From the NCBI GenBank assembly GCA_965372385.1, contig CBDVCD010000261.1, positions 1 to 5,136 of the forward strand: a stretch of DNA of 5,136 nucleotides, given 5' to 3'. The stretch's first letter is position 1. Every line of letters begins with the position of its first letter. The position numbers were made by a program, and so were the translations under genes. Source of the stretch: JASJBU01 sp965372385 (GTDB lineage: Bacteria; Pseudomonadota; Gammaproteobacteria; Chromatiales; Chromatiaceae). The notes under the pieces are model-generated. The model was not told the DNA's origin. It saw nothing but the letters and a program-made list of their open reading frames with translations, and ran no database searches. This document shows, piece after piece, positions 1 to 5,136 of the stretch.

Positions 1-641
1 AACGCCTCGGTGGTTTCCGGGAAGACCGTGGGGATACCGGCGCGAATCTCCTGCAGGGCCCAGAAATCCTGGTCCATGGGTTTGGCTCGGGACTCACAGG
101 CCTGCCAGAGCTTGATGAGATCACTACTGGGGCCGACAACCTCAAAGCGGGGTGGTGATCCAGGCATCTTTATCAACACCGATTCAGCCAACTCGACGGC
201 TTCATTCGCAGTGCTGGGGATGTCTGGAAAATGCGCCTGCAGCAGAGAGACGGCACAATCGCCAGTGATGCCAAAGCGGGCCAAATCGTCGCTGACATCG
301 CGGATGATGACCTTGGACATCAGCACATACATCCTGAGCCGCTTGATCACCGACTCAAGATTGGCTCTGGGTGTCTGCAGGAGATAGGCTGGACCCCGGC
401 GAAACACCCTGAAGTTAGCAATCATACGACCCTTCGCAGTGCAGCAGCTGCTCAGACTGCTATGGTCCTCGGTCACTTCGCGCATGTCGTTGGTCAACTG
501 CCCCTGGAGAAACTGGAAGGCGTCCTCGCCCTCAACCTGAATCAGACCAAAGTGAGAGAGGTCGTTCAGGGCACACTCCAGCGTGGAGGATTGGCTTTCC
601 ACGGGGCGGGATTGCAGGAATTCAGACCATTCTTTATTCAT
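1..641 (-). CDS. ygfZ: tRNA-modifying / folate-binding protein YgfZ (C-terminus outside window)
   Basis: Reading the minus strand from the ATG at 641 gives 213 uninterrupted codons to the left edge. The visible protein starts MNKEWSEFLQSRPV and carries family hallmarks: FLQGQLTND at residues 44-52 and CTAKGRMIANFRVFRR at about 67-82. Near the cut edge LQEIRAGIPTVFPETTEAF corresponds to the segment before the signature K-G-C-[YF]-T-G-Q-E motif, which must lie just outside the window. YgfZ belongs to the GcvT/aminomethyltransferase fold, binds tetrahydrofolate, acts in the cytoplasm and supports Fe-S enzymes such as MiaB in tRNA modification (family knowledge). About 110-130 residues are missing compared with the usual ~325-345. 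No strong ribosome binding site is visible: AGAAG lies 13 nt upstream of the ATG, rather far. No in-frame start was seen further upstream. It is transcribed divergently from the RNase gene. Confidence 0.9.
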   Translation of the reverse strand, partial: MNKEWSEFLQSRPVESQSSTLECALNDLSHFGLIQVEGEDAFQFLQGQLTNDMREVTEDHSSLSSCCTAKGRMIANFRVFRRGPAYLLQTPRANLESVIKRLRMYVLMSKVIIRDVSDDLARFGITGDCAVSLLQAHFPDIPSTANEAVELAESVLIKMPGSPPRFEVVGPSSDLIKLWQACESRAKPMDQDFWALQEIRAGIPTVFPETTEA

Positions 642-682
642 GGTGGTGATGTAGCTTCTGGGTTTGGATAGGAACAGTGCGT

Positions 683-711
683 ATCATACCCGAACAAGAT
701 TAAGACGAAAC
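683..711 (-). promoter_or_regulatory. Candidate sigma-70 promoter for ygfZ
   Basis: On the minus strand a TATGAT hexamer (683-688), five of six matches to the -10 consensus, lies about 42 bp upstream of the ygfZ ATG. With a 17-bp spacer the -35 position reads GTTTCG (706-711), a poor match, so the promoter is only a candidate. It would give a leader of roughly 35 nt. Confidence 0.3.
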
Positions 712-729
712 TCCCCGGATTATCGGGGA
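712..729. repeat. Small perfect inverted repeat between divergent genes
   Basis: TCCCCG (712-717) and CGGGGA (724-729) form a 6-bp perfect stem around a GATTAT loop. It lies in the ygfZ/RNase intergenic region, upstream of the putative ygfZ -10 and before the RNase start. It could be an operator half-site pair or a small leader hairpin. No T tract follows on either strand, so a terminator is unlikely. Function is unproven. Confidence 0.35.
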
Positions 730-740
730 TTGATGCTAAT

Positions 741-762
741 GATGTTATTTTTGGATGTTATT
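741..762 (+). repeat. 9-bp direct repeat GATGTTATT at the RNase gene start
   Basis: GATGTTATT occurs at 741-749 and again at 754-762, 13 bp apart. The second copy overlaps the upstream candidate ATG at 755 and the weak GGA (753-755) that would serve the ATG at 764. It may be a chance duplication, but it makes the start choice ambiguous. Confidence 0.4.
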
Positions 763-763
763 G

Positions 764-2575
764 ATGAATAAACCTGTAGCAGGCAGCCTGGTCCTGTATA
801 AAATCCGCCCGGCCCGGGTCAAGGAGATGGCCGACAAGATTGAAATCGAGCTGGAGGGTGGCAAGACCAAGCGGGTGAGGGACAAGGACGTGACCCTGTT
901 GCATCCGGGACCTCTGCACAGTCTGAAGGAGCTCACTCCCAGAAGTGGCGAGGTCGAGGAGAACTGGGAACTGCTCGAGGGCAGTACCACCGAGATCCGG
1001 GAGTTGACCGAACTGGTCTACGGCGATTACACCCCTGCCACCGCCTGGGCAGCCTGGCAGCTGGTGGAGGAGGGCATCTATTTTGCGGGCACTCCGGACA
1101 GTATTAAGCCCCGAGCTGCCGATGCGGTGAAAGAGGAGCAGGAAAAACGGGCCAGCAAGGCCCGGGAAGAGCAGGCCTGGAATGCCTTTATGCAAAGGAT
1201 ACAACAGGGTGAAATGCTGGAGGAGGATCTCAAGCCATTGGCTGAGGTGGAAGCCCTGGCCCTGGGCAGGCGGGAGGGGAGCCGCATCCTGAACAGCCTG
1301 GGGGTGCAGGAGACGCCGGTCAATGCCCATCGGCTGCTGGTGAAAACCGGCTATTGGGGGATCAACGAGAATCCCTACCCCCGTCGCATGGGGATCAATG
1401 AGGAGATACCCGACTATCCGGTCCCTGAGTTAGCGGAAGATCAGCGCCTGGATCTGACCCATCTGGATGCCTATGCCATCGATGACGAGGACAATGAGGA
1501 TCCTGACGATGCGATCAGCCTGGATGGCGAGCGGATCTGGGTACATGTGGCGGACGTGGCCGCTCTGGTACCACCAGACAGTGAGATGGATCTGGATGCC
1601 CGTGCCCGGGGTGCCAATCTCTATCAGCCGGAACGAGTGATCCCAATGCTGCCCCAGGCGGTGACGGATCGTCTGGGGCTGGGGCTGGATGCGCAATCCC
1701 CGGCGCTCTCCATCTCATTTCGTCTGACGGAGACGGGAGAGATTGCGGACACACAGATCCATCTCACCCGTTTGAAGGTGCAGCGCATCAGCTATGCCCA
1801 GGCTGATCTGGCCATGCAAGAGGCGCCATTTGTGCAACTGCTGAGGATGAGCCGCGGCTACCGACAGCGTCGCGAGCAGGCTGGGGCGGCCTTCATTCAG
1901 TTGCCAGAGGTCAAGATCAGGGTCAAGGAGGGGCAGGTGGAGATTCATCCAATGCCTCCGCTCGAGAGTCGGGAGATGGTCACCGACCTGATGCTGGCGG
2001 CGGGGGAGGCGGTGGCCCGCTACTGTCTGGAAAGGGATATCCCGGTGCCTTTCGCCACCCAGGCGCCACCGGATGAGCCGGGGAGACCGCAAGGGATGGC
2101 CGCCATGTACGCCTATGTCAGAAAGTTCAAACCCACTCAGGTCAAGACCCAGCCGGAGCTCCACTCAGGTCTGGGTCTGGAGGCCTATACTCGTGCCACC
2201 AGCCCACTGCGGCGTTATTCCGACCTGCTGACTCATCAGCAGCTCAGGGCCCATCTGCGGGGTAAGGAGGTGATGGACATCCACAAGCTGTCCGAGCGGC
2301 TCAGCCTGGCGGAAATGGGCAGCATGGCGATCAGAAAGGCGGAAAGGCTGTCTAACAGCCACTGGCGGTTGATCTATCTGCGGGACAACCCGAAGTGGCA
2401 GGGCGACGCGGTGGTGGTTGCCAGGGAGGGTGAGCGCATCAAGGTTATCATCCCTGAACTGGCCATGGACGCCAAGGTGCGGGTAAAGAGCGCAGCGGAT
2501 TTGAATGCGACTCTCCGCCTGAAACCCCGGGAGATCGATCTGCCTGACCTGGCATGCTATTTCAGGATTACCTGA
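764..2575 (+). CDS. RNB-domain (RNase II family) 3'-5' exoribonuclease, compact form
   Basis: This 603-residue protein has the RNase II/R catalytic domain, which hydrolyses single-stranded RNA processively from the 3' end in the cytoplasm. Residues ~5-60 form a small beta-rich N-terminal domain (GSLVLYKIRPARV), followed by a charged helical linker. The RNB core starts near residue 230. D240, D246, D248 and D249 in IDDEDNEDPDDA have exactly the spacing of the Mg-binding aspartates D201, D207, D209 and D210 of E. coli RNase II. WVHVADVA (259-266) and TSPLRRYSDL, with R483 matching the catalytic-site arginine, are also present, so it should be active. The C-terminal ~80 residues look like a degenerate S1/OB region. 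At 603 residues it is shorter than RNase II (644) or RNase R (~813) and is probably a separate subfamily, so I give no rnb or rnr symbol. I chose the ATG at 764 because GGA lies 8 nt before it; the in-frame ATG at 755 adds MLL and has no visible Shine-Dalgarno. Confidence 0.9.
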   Translation: MNKPVAGSLVLYKIRPARVKEMADKIEIELEGGKTKRVRDKDVTLLHPGPLHSLKELTPRSGEVEENWELLEGSTTEIRELTELVYGDYTPATAWAAWQLVEEGIYFAGTPDSIKPRAADAVKEEQEKRASKAREEQAWNAFMQRIQQGEMLEEDLKPLAEVEALALGRREGSRILNSLGVQETPVNAHRLLVKTGYWGINENPYPRRMGINEEIPDYPVPELAEDQRLDLTHLDAYAIDDEDNEDPDDAISLDGERIWVHVADVAALVPPDSEMDLDARARGANLYQPERVIPMLPQAVTDRLGLGLDAQSPALSISFRLTETGEIADTQIHLTRLKVQRISYAQADLAMQEAPFVQLLRMSRGYRQRREQAGAAFIQLPEVKIRVKEGQVEIHPMPPLESREMVTDLMLAAGEAVARYCLERDIPVPFATQAPPDEPGRPQGMAAMYAYVRKFKPTQVKTQPELHSGLGLEAYTRATSPLRRYSDLLTHQQLRAHLRGKEVMDIHKLSERLSLAEMGSMAIRKAERLSNSHWRLIYLRDNPKWQGDAVVVAREGERIKVIIPELAMDAKVRVKSAADLNATLRLKPREIDLPDLACYFRIT

Positions 2576-2577
2576 GG
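2574..2577 (+). promoter_or_regulatory. Ribosome binding site of the lipoprotein gene, overlapping the RNase stop
   Basis: GAGG at 2574-2577 overlaps the last two bases of the TGA stop of the RNase gene and sits 8 nt before the ATG at 2586. The arrangement supports translation of both genes from one message, possibly coupled. Confidence 0.65.
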
Positions 2578-2585
2578 CCGTCTCG

Positions 2586-3149
2586 ATGAAAACATTTGCA
2601 TTCGTACTGTTGGCCGGTCTATGGGTTGCCGGCTGCAGTCACTCCGAACTTGCTCAACGGAATAGATCATCTCATCTTTATCCACCGCTGGTGGGTACTA
2701 CTATCGAACTGTTAAAACCTCTCGAGGTGCCACCCGGACATACCCGAGTGTTTCTGCAGAGAGGAGATGTGGTCAGCAAACAGGCATTCGACCGTTATGT
2801 GCCCAATTGTAATTTTGAAATCAGAACCCTCTCCGAACAGGTGAGAAAGATCACGCCCGAGCCTTTTCTGGTTACCAGGGTTCAACGGGTAACCGTTGAA
2901 GTGGTACAGCTGGCGATGCCTATCATGGTGGCCGGTCTGAATCTGGTGGTTGCGGATGCTAGTCAGCCAATGGTCGCGCGCGGCTTACACCTCTGGATTG
3001 GCAGCGATCTACAACCCGATGTCATGCGCTTGACCTGCCGGGGTGCATTCGACGATCCCTGGGAGGCGGAACTACCCTCGATCAAACAGATGCGTGAAGC
3101 ATTGGGCAGTTATGCAACAGTAGAACTGCCAGGTGGCGATTCATTGTGA
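2586..3149 (+). CDS. Uncharacterised lipoprotein (187 aa)
   Basis: The N-terminus MKTFAFVLLAGLWVAGCSH is a textbook lipoprotein signal: a single Lys, a hydrophobic core, and lipobox V-A-G-C with C17 as the predicted lipidation site. Serine at position +2 rather than aspartate predicts outer-membrane sorting by the Lol rule. The mature part is about 170 residues, with no further membrane segment and no catalytic motif I recognise. It looks beta-rich: TTIELLKPLEVPPGHTRVFL (about residues 38-57), then a ...VPNCNFEIRTL... stretch around C75, and C151 in RLTCRGAF. C75 and C151 are the only cysteines after C17, so a disulphide in the periplasm is possible (inference). The pattern is reminiscent of unnamed hypothetical proteins in gammaproteobacteria, but I assign no function. 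The gene starts 10 bp after the RNase stop and is probably its operon partner. Its stop directly abuts a pseudogene remnant, so its native 3' flank may be lost. Confidence 0.8.
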   Translation: MKTFAFVLLAGLWVAGCSHSELAQRNRSSHLYPPLVGTTIELLKPLEVPPGHTRVFLQRGDVVSKQAFDRYVPNCNFEIRTLSEQVRKITPEPFLVTRVQRVTVEVVQLAMPIMVAGLNLVVADASQPMVARGLHLWIGSDLQPDVMRLTCRGAFDDPWEAELPSIKQMREALGSYATVELPGGDSL

Positions 3150-3322
3150 GCGTTGATATATAGTGATTATGGTTCAGGCAATATACAACCACGGAGAAGC
3201 CTGAAATCATAGAGCTCATTGACAGTGCTCTGTTCATCAGCTCTTTCACCGAGGATCATGCAGGTGAGATCTATGTGTTGAATCTGGGTGGATCCTTCCA
3301 CAGGTTGGTCAGGAAAAAATAA
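3150..3322 (+). pseudogene. C-terminal remnant of a PQQ-dependent sugar dehydrogenase-like protein, frameshifted
   Basis: Two adjacent frames together read like the end of a soluble glucose/sorbosone dehydrogenase-type beta-propeller (PQQ-dependent aldose sugar dehydrogenase family). In the frame continuing from the lipoprotein stop, 3156-3185 gives IYSDYGSGNI, matching the family's Y-x-x-[GS]-D-[YF]-x-S-G-x-I-W strand, but the frame then ends at a TAG. In a second frame, about 3213-3322 gives ELIDSALFISSF followed by TEDHAGEIYVLNLGGSFHRL, then VRKK and TAA. This matches the usual ISSFGED-x-x-GELY-V-x-x-x-GG-x-[IV]-YRL C-terminus. The expected Trp after NI is lost at the shift. No start codon or upstream propeller blades are present, since the lipoprotein gene occupies that space. 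It is therefore a broken relic of fewer than 60 codons, probably left by a deletion. Family assignment is by motif recall, not by search. Confidence 0.6.
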
Positions 3323-3333
3323 CTGTGATAGAG

Positions 3334-3351
3334 AGGGGGCCAAGGCCCCCT
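3334..3351 (+). terminator. GC-rich hairpin, probable transcription terminator
   Basis: GGGGGCC (3335-3341) and GGCCCCC (3344-3350) are perfect inverted repeats separated by AA, extended by one A-T pair outside. The realistic structure is a stem of about 7 bp with a CAAG loop. It is placed 12 bp after the TAA of the dehydrogenase relic, as the native terminator of that gene would be. The following bases (TTCAAGACTT) are only a weak T tract, so efficiency is uncertain. It would still separate the RNase-lipoprotein transcript from the helicase gene. Confidence 0.5.
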
Positions 3352-3432
3352 TCAAGACTTAACTCGTTAGTTGCATGATTTCTGATGTAAATTTGTATTT
3401 CGCAGCATAAATGCAGCACAAAAAGAAATTCA

Positions 3433-3438
3433 TATGAT
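3433..3438 (+). promoter_or_regulatory. Candidate -10 element for the helicase gene
   Basis: TATGAT matches five of six consensus positions and lies 59 bp before the helicase ATG in AT-rich DNA. The hexamer 17 bp upstream (AATGCA at 3410) is a poor -35. TATAGT at 3460-3465 is an equally plausible alternative. Treat it as a guess. Confidence 0.2.
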
Positions 3439-3484
3439 CTGCTATTGCTACGAGCACAATATAGTTCAATTTCAAGAACGAAAT

Positions 3485-3490
3485 AGAGGA
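3485..3490 (+). promoter_or_regulatory. Strong Shine-Dalgarno site of the helicase gene
   Basis: AGAGGA ends 7 nt before the ATG at 3498, optimal spacing. It settles the start: the nearby ATG at 3490 overlaps the site itself and is in another frame. Confidence 0.75.
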
Positions 3491-3497
3491 TGCAAGG

Positions 3498-5136
3498 ATG
3501 CTTAAACTCGAAGACATCAATAAAAACGCTCACATCAGGGGCCTGGAAGGCAACAAGATTGTCAGGATAGTCAGCTGTGAACCCGTTGGTGCCGATGCGG
3601 CCAACATCTTCTATGTAGATCCCGACGGCAAACCCGGCTCCCAAATGCTGTTCCGCACTGATGAATCACGCCTTGAACAAGCAAAGGCTGGTCGTCCATG
3701 GGCATTCGATGCACCTGGAGCTGAATTCAAGCTCGGTCTGGAAGCCTACCGTATCAACCTGGCCCATCTCTTCGATCCAATGATGGCGGTACACACATCT
3801 AACGTGGAGCCCCTCCCACACCAGATCTCAGCAGTGTACGAGGCTATGCTGCCACGCCAACCACTACGCTATGTGCTGGCTGACGATCCAGGTTCAGGCA
3901 AGACGATCATGGCGGGCCTTTATATCCGTGAATTGCTGATGCGGGCCGATGCCAAACGTATCCTTATCGTCTCACCGGGTTCCCTGTCAGAACAGTGGCA
4001 GGATGAAATGCTGGAAAAGTTCGGCCTCCACTTTGAAATCTTCAGCAGGGAGAAGCAGGAACAATGCGCCTCCGGCAACTATTTTGAAGAACAAAACCAG
4101 CTCATTGCTCGACTGGATCAATTATCGCGTAATGATGACTATCAGGAAAAATTAAAAGTTACCGATTGGGATCTGATCGTGGTGGACGAAGCACACAAAA
4201 TGTCCGCCCACTACTTCGGCAACAAGATTAACGAAACTGGCCGATTCAAACTGGGTAAATTGCTAGGTTCCATCACTCGGCATTACCTGCTAATGACGGC
4301 AACCCCCCACAATGGCAAGGAAGAAGACTTCCAGCTATTTATGTCACTACTCGATGGTGACCGTTTCTACGGCAAGTTCCGCGAAGGTGTCCACAAAGTA
4401 GACATCTCCGACATGATGCGTCGTATGGTTAAGGAGGATCTCCTCAAGTTTGATGGCACGCCACTGTTTCCTGAACGCAGGGCATACACAGCCAATTATA
4501 AATTGTCCAATCTGGAAGCAGCGCTCTATGCCGATGTGACGGATTACGTTCGTAACGAAATGAATCGGGCAGACAAACTTGACGGCAAAAAGAAAAATAC
4601 GGTTGGTTTTGCACTCACACAACTCCAGCGTCGTCTGGCATCCAGCCCAGAGGCCATTTACCAGTCTCTCAAACGTCGGCGTAAAAAGCTGGAAGACAAA
4701 CTCGAAGAGATGAAACTGGTTGCCAGGGGGCAAGCGATTAACAAAAACGGCGTTGCTGAAACGCTGGCTGAATACGTCGTCAAAAAGCAGCTTGAAATCC
4801 CAGAAAATCTTGATGATGCCGATGATGAGCTTACCGGTGAAGAATTCGAGGCCTGGGCAGAAGAAGTCGTAGATCAATCTACAGCAGCGGCGACCGTGCC
4901 AGAACTGGAAGCAGAAATTATTATTCTTCAAGGACTGGAATCCAAAGCACACACCGTTGTCCAGTCAGGTAGCGACAAAAAGTGGGAGCAGCTCTCTAGC
5001 TTGCTGCAAGACTCCCCGGAAGTGCGCACCAGTGCAGGTGATCGGCGGAAACTCATCATCTTTACCGAACATCGTGCCACGCTGAGCTATCTGATGGAGC
5101 GCATCATCGGCTTGATTGGCTTGCCTGAAGCAGTTG
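3498..5136 (+). CDS. SNF2-family DEAH-box helicase, DrmD-like, probable phage-defence component (C-terminus outside window)
   Basis: From the ATG at 3498 the frame is open for 546 codons to the right edge. An N-terminal domain (~1-100) precedes the Q-motif-like LPHQ (H108, Q109). Walker A is DDPGSGKT (129-136, catalytic K135), Walker B is DEAH (230-233), and motif III is TATPHNGKEEDF (from 267). An insert between the RecA lobes contains ALTQLQRRLASSP (372-384), a Lys/Glu-rich helix likely to be a coiled coil (392-415) and an acidic stretch (436-456). RRKLIIFTEHRATL (516 on) begins the second RecA lobe. Such ATPases translocate on DNA. The DDPG[AS]GKT Walker A, the HTSNVEPLPHQ segment and the TPHNGKEEDFQLF block match, from memory, the large SNF2 helicases of DISARM-type defence clusters (DrmD, about 1000 residues or more). 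Close relatives in other defence clusters with DUF1156 or DUF499 proteins cannot be excluded. So roughly half the protein is visible. It has its own leader and a less GC-rich composition than the genes to the left, consistent with acquisition. Confidence 0.85.
   Translation, partial: MLKLEDINKNAHIRGLEGNKIVRIVSCEPVGADAANIFYVDPDGKPGSQMLFRTDESRLEQAKAGRPWAFDAPGAEFKLGLEAYRINLAHLFDPMMAVHTSNVEPLPHQISAVYEAMLPRQPLRYVLADDPGSGKTIMAGLYIRELLMRADAKRILIVSPGSLSEQWQDEMLEKFGLHFEIFSREKQEQCASGNYFEEQNQLIARLDQLSRNDDYQEKLKVTDWDLIVVDEAHKMSAHYFGNKINETGRFKLGKLLGSITRHYLLMTATPHNGKEEDFQLFMSLLDGDRFYGKFREGVHKVDISDMMRRMVKEDLLKFDGTPLFPERRAYTANYKLSNLEAALYADVTDYVRNEMNRADKLDGKKKNTVGFALTQLQRRLASSPEAIYQSLKRRRKKLEDKLEEMKLVARGQAINKNGVAETLAEYVVKKQLEIPENLDDADDELTGEEFEAWAEEVVDQSTAAATVPELEAEIIILQGLESKAHTVVQSGSDKKWEQLSSLLQDSPEVRTSAGDRRKLIIFTEHRATLSYLMERIIGLIGLPEAV

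Larger units (their letters stand above)
3323..3497. other. Non-coding AT-rich spacer before the helicase gene
   Basis: This spacer carries the GC-rich hairpin near its left end and then about 145 bp of AT-rich sequence without a convincing reading frame. It ends in the helicase ribosome binding site. Two -10-like hexamers occur, TATGAT at 3433 and TATAGT at 3460, neither with a good -35. I see no tRNA end, attachment site or long repeat. It probably holds the promoter of the helicase operon and the join between two DNA segments of different origin. Confidence 0.5.

Noticed and set aside
10..671. Two overlapping plus-strand open frames (10-387 and 231-671)
   Set aside because: They are antisense to the well-supported ygfZ frame, lack ribosome binding sites and show no family motifs.
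758..2362. Several minus-strand open frames across the RNase gene (for example 758-1330, 1715-2164)
   Set aside because: They are shadows of a GC-rich gene whose plus-strand frame contains the complete RNB motifs; their translations are low-complexity Pro/Arg/Leu/His-rich sequence.
3490..3492. ATG at 3490 as helicase start
   Set aside because: It is in a different frame from the helicase and overlaps the Shine-Dalgarno AGAGGA that is well spaced for the ATG at 3498.
3323..3497. Possible tRNA-type attachment site or small RNA gene at the segment boundary
   Set aside because: I looked for a T-loop-like end, a cloverleaf or long direct repeats and saw none; only a GC-rich hairpin and AT-rich leader are present.
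3167..3644. Minus-strand open frames 3167-3355 and 3309-3644
   Set aside because: They run antisense to the dehydrogenase relic, across the GC-rich hairpin, and antisense to the helicase N-terminus. No motif or start signal supports them.
4347..4952. Minus-strand open frame of 201 codons (Phe/Cys-rich translation)
   Set aside because: It lies fully inside the helicase gene on the opposite strand; the plus frame there encodes conserved helicase sequence. The Phe/Cys-rich composition is what antisense of Lys/Glu/Ala-rich coding gives.

Overview
The window reads as chromosomal DNA of a gammaproteobacterium. It carries a YgfZ of clearly proteobacterial type, an RNase II-family (RNB) exoribonuclease and a short lipoprotein with a standard lipobox. 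Shine-Dalgarno sites are of normal type. I cannot name the genus from the sequence. The first ~3.15 kb is GC-rich and gene-dense. From about 3150 onward the DNA looks less GC-rich and has longer A/T runs, as if a different segment begins there.

Layout. Bases 1-641 (minus strand) hold the N-terminal two thirds of ygfZ, which runs off the left edge. A ~120-bp divergent intergenic region (642-763) contains a candidate ygfZ promoter, a small perfect hairpin and a 9-bp direct repeat overlapping the start of the next gene. Bases 764-2575 (plus) encode a compact RNB-domain exoribonuclease with all four catalytic aspartates. Only 10 bp later, 2586-3149 (plus) encodes an uncharacterised lipoprotein whose ribosome binding site overlaps the RNase stop codon, so the two are probably co-transcribed. 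Immediately after the lipoprotein stop, 3150-3322 holds a frameshifted remnant of the C-terminus of a PQQ-dependent sugar dehydrogenase-like beta-propeller protein. It is followed by a GC-rich hairpin (probable terminator) and an AT-rich leader.

From 3498 to the right edge (plus) there is the first ~546 residues of a large SNF2-family DEAH-box helicase. It resembles DrmD and its relatives from DISARM-type phage defence operons. It has a complete first RecA lobe and the beginning of the second; the rest lies outside the window.

Interpretation. The left half is housekeeping: Fe-S/tRNA-modification support by YgfZ, RNA turnover by the RNB protein and an envelope lipoprotein. The pseudogene relic marks a likely rearrangement scar, and the helicase beyond it is plausibly the first gene of a defence operon (methylase and DISARM-like partners expected downstream). 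The most interesting biology is therefore probably just to the right of this window. I found no tRNA, rRNA, CRISPR array, insertion sequence or integrase.
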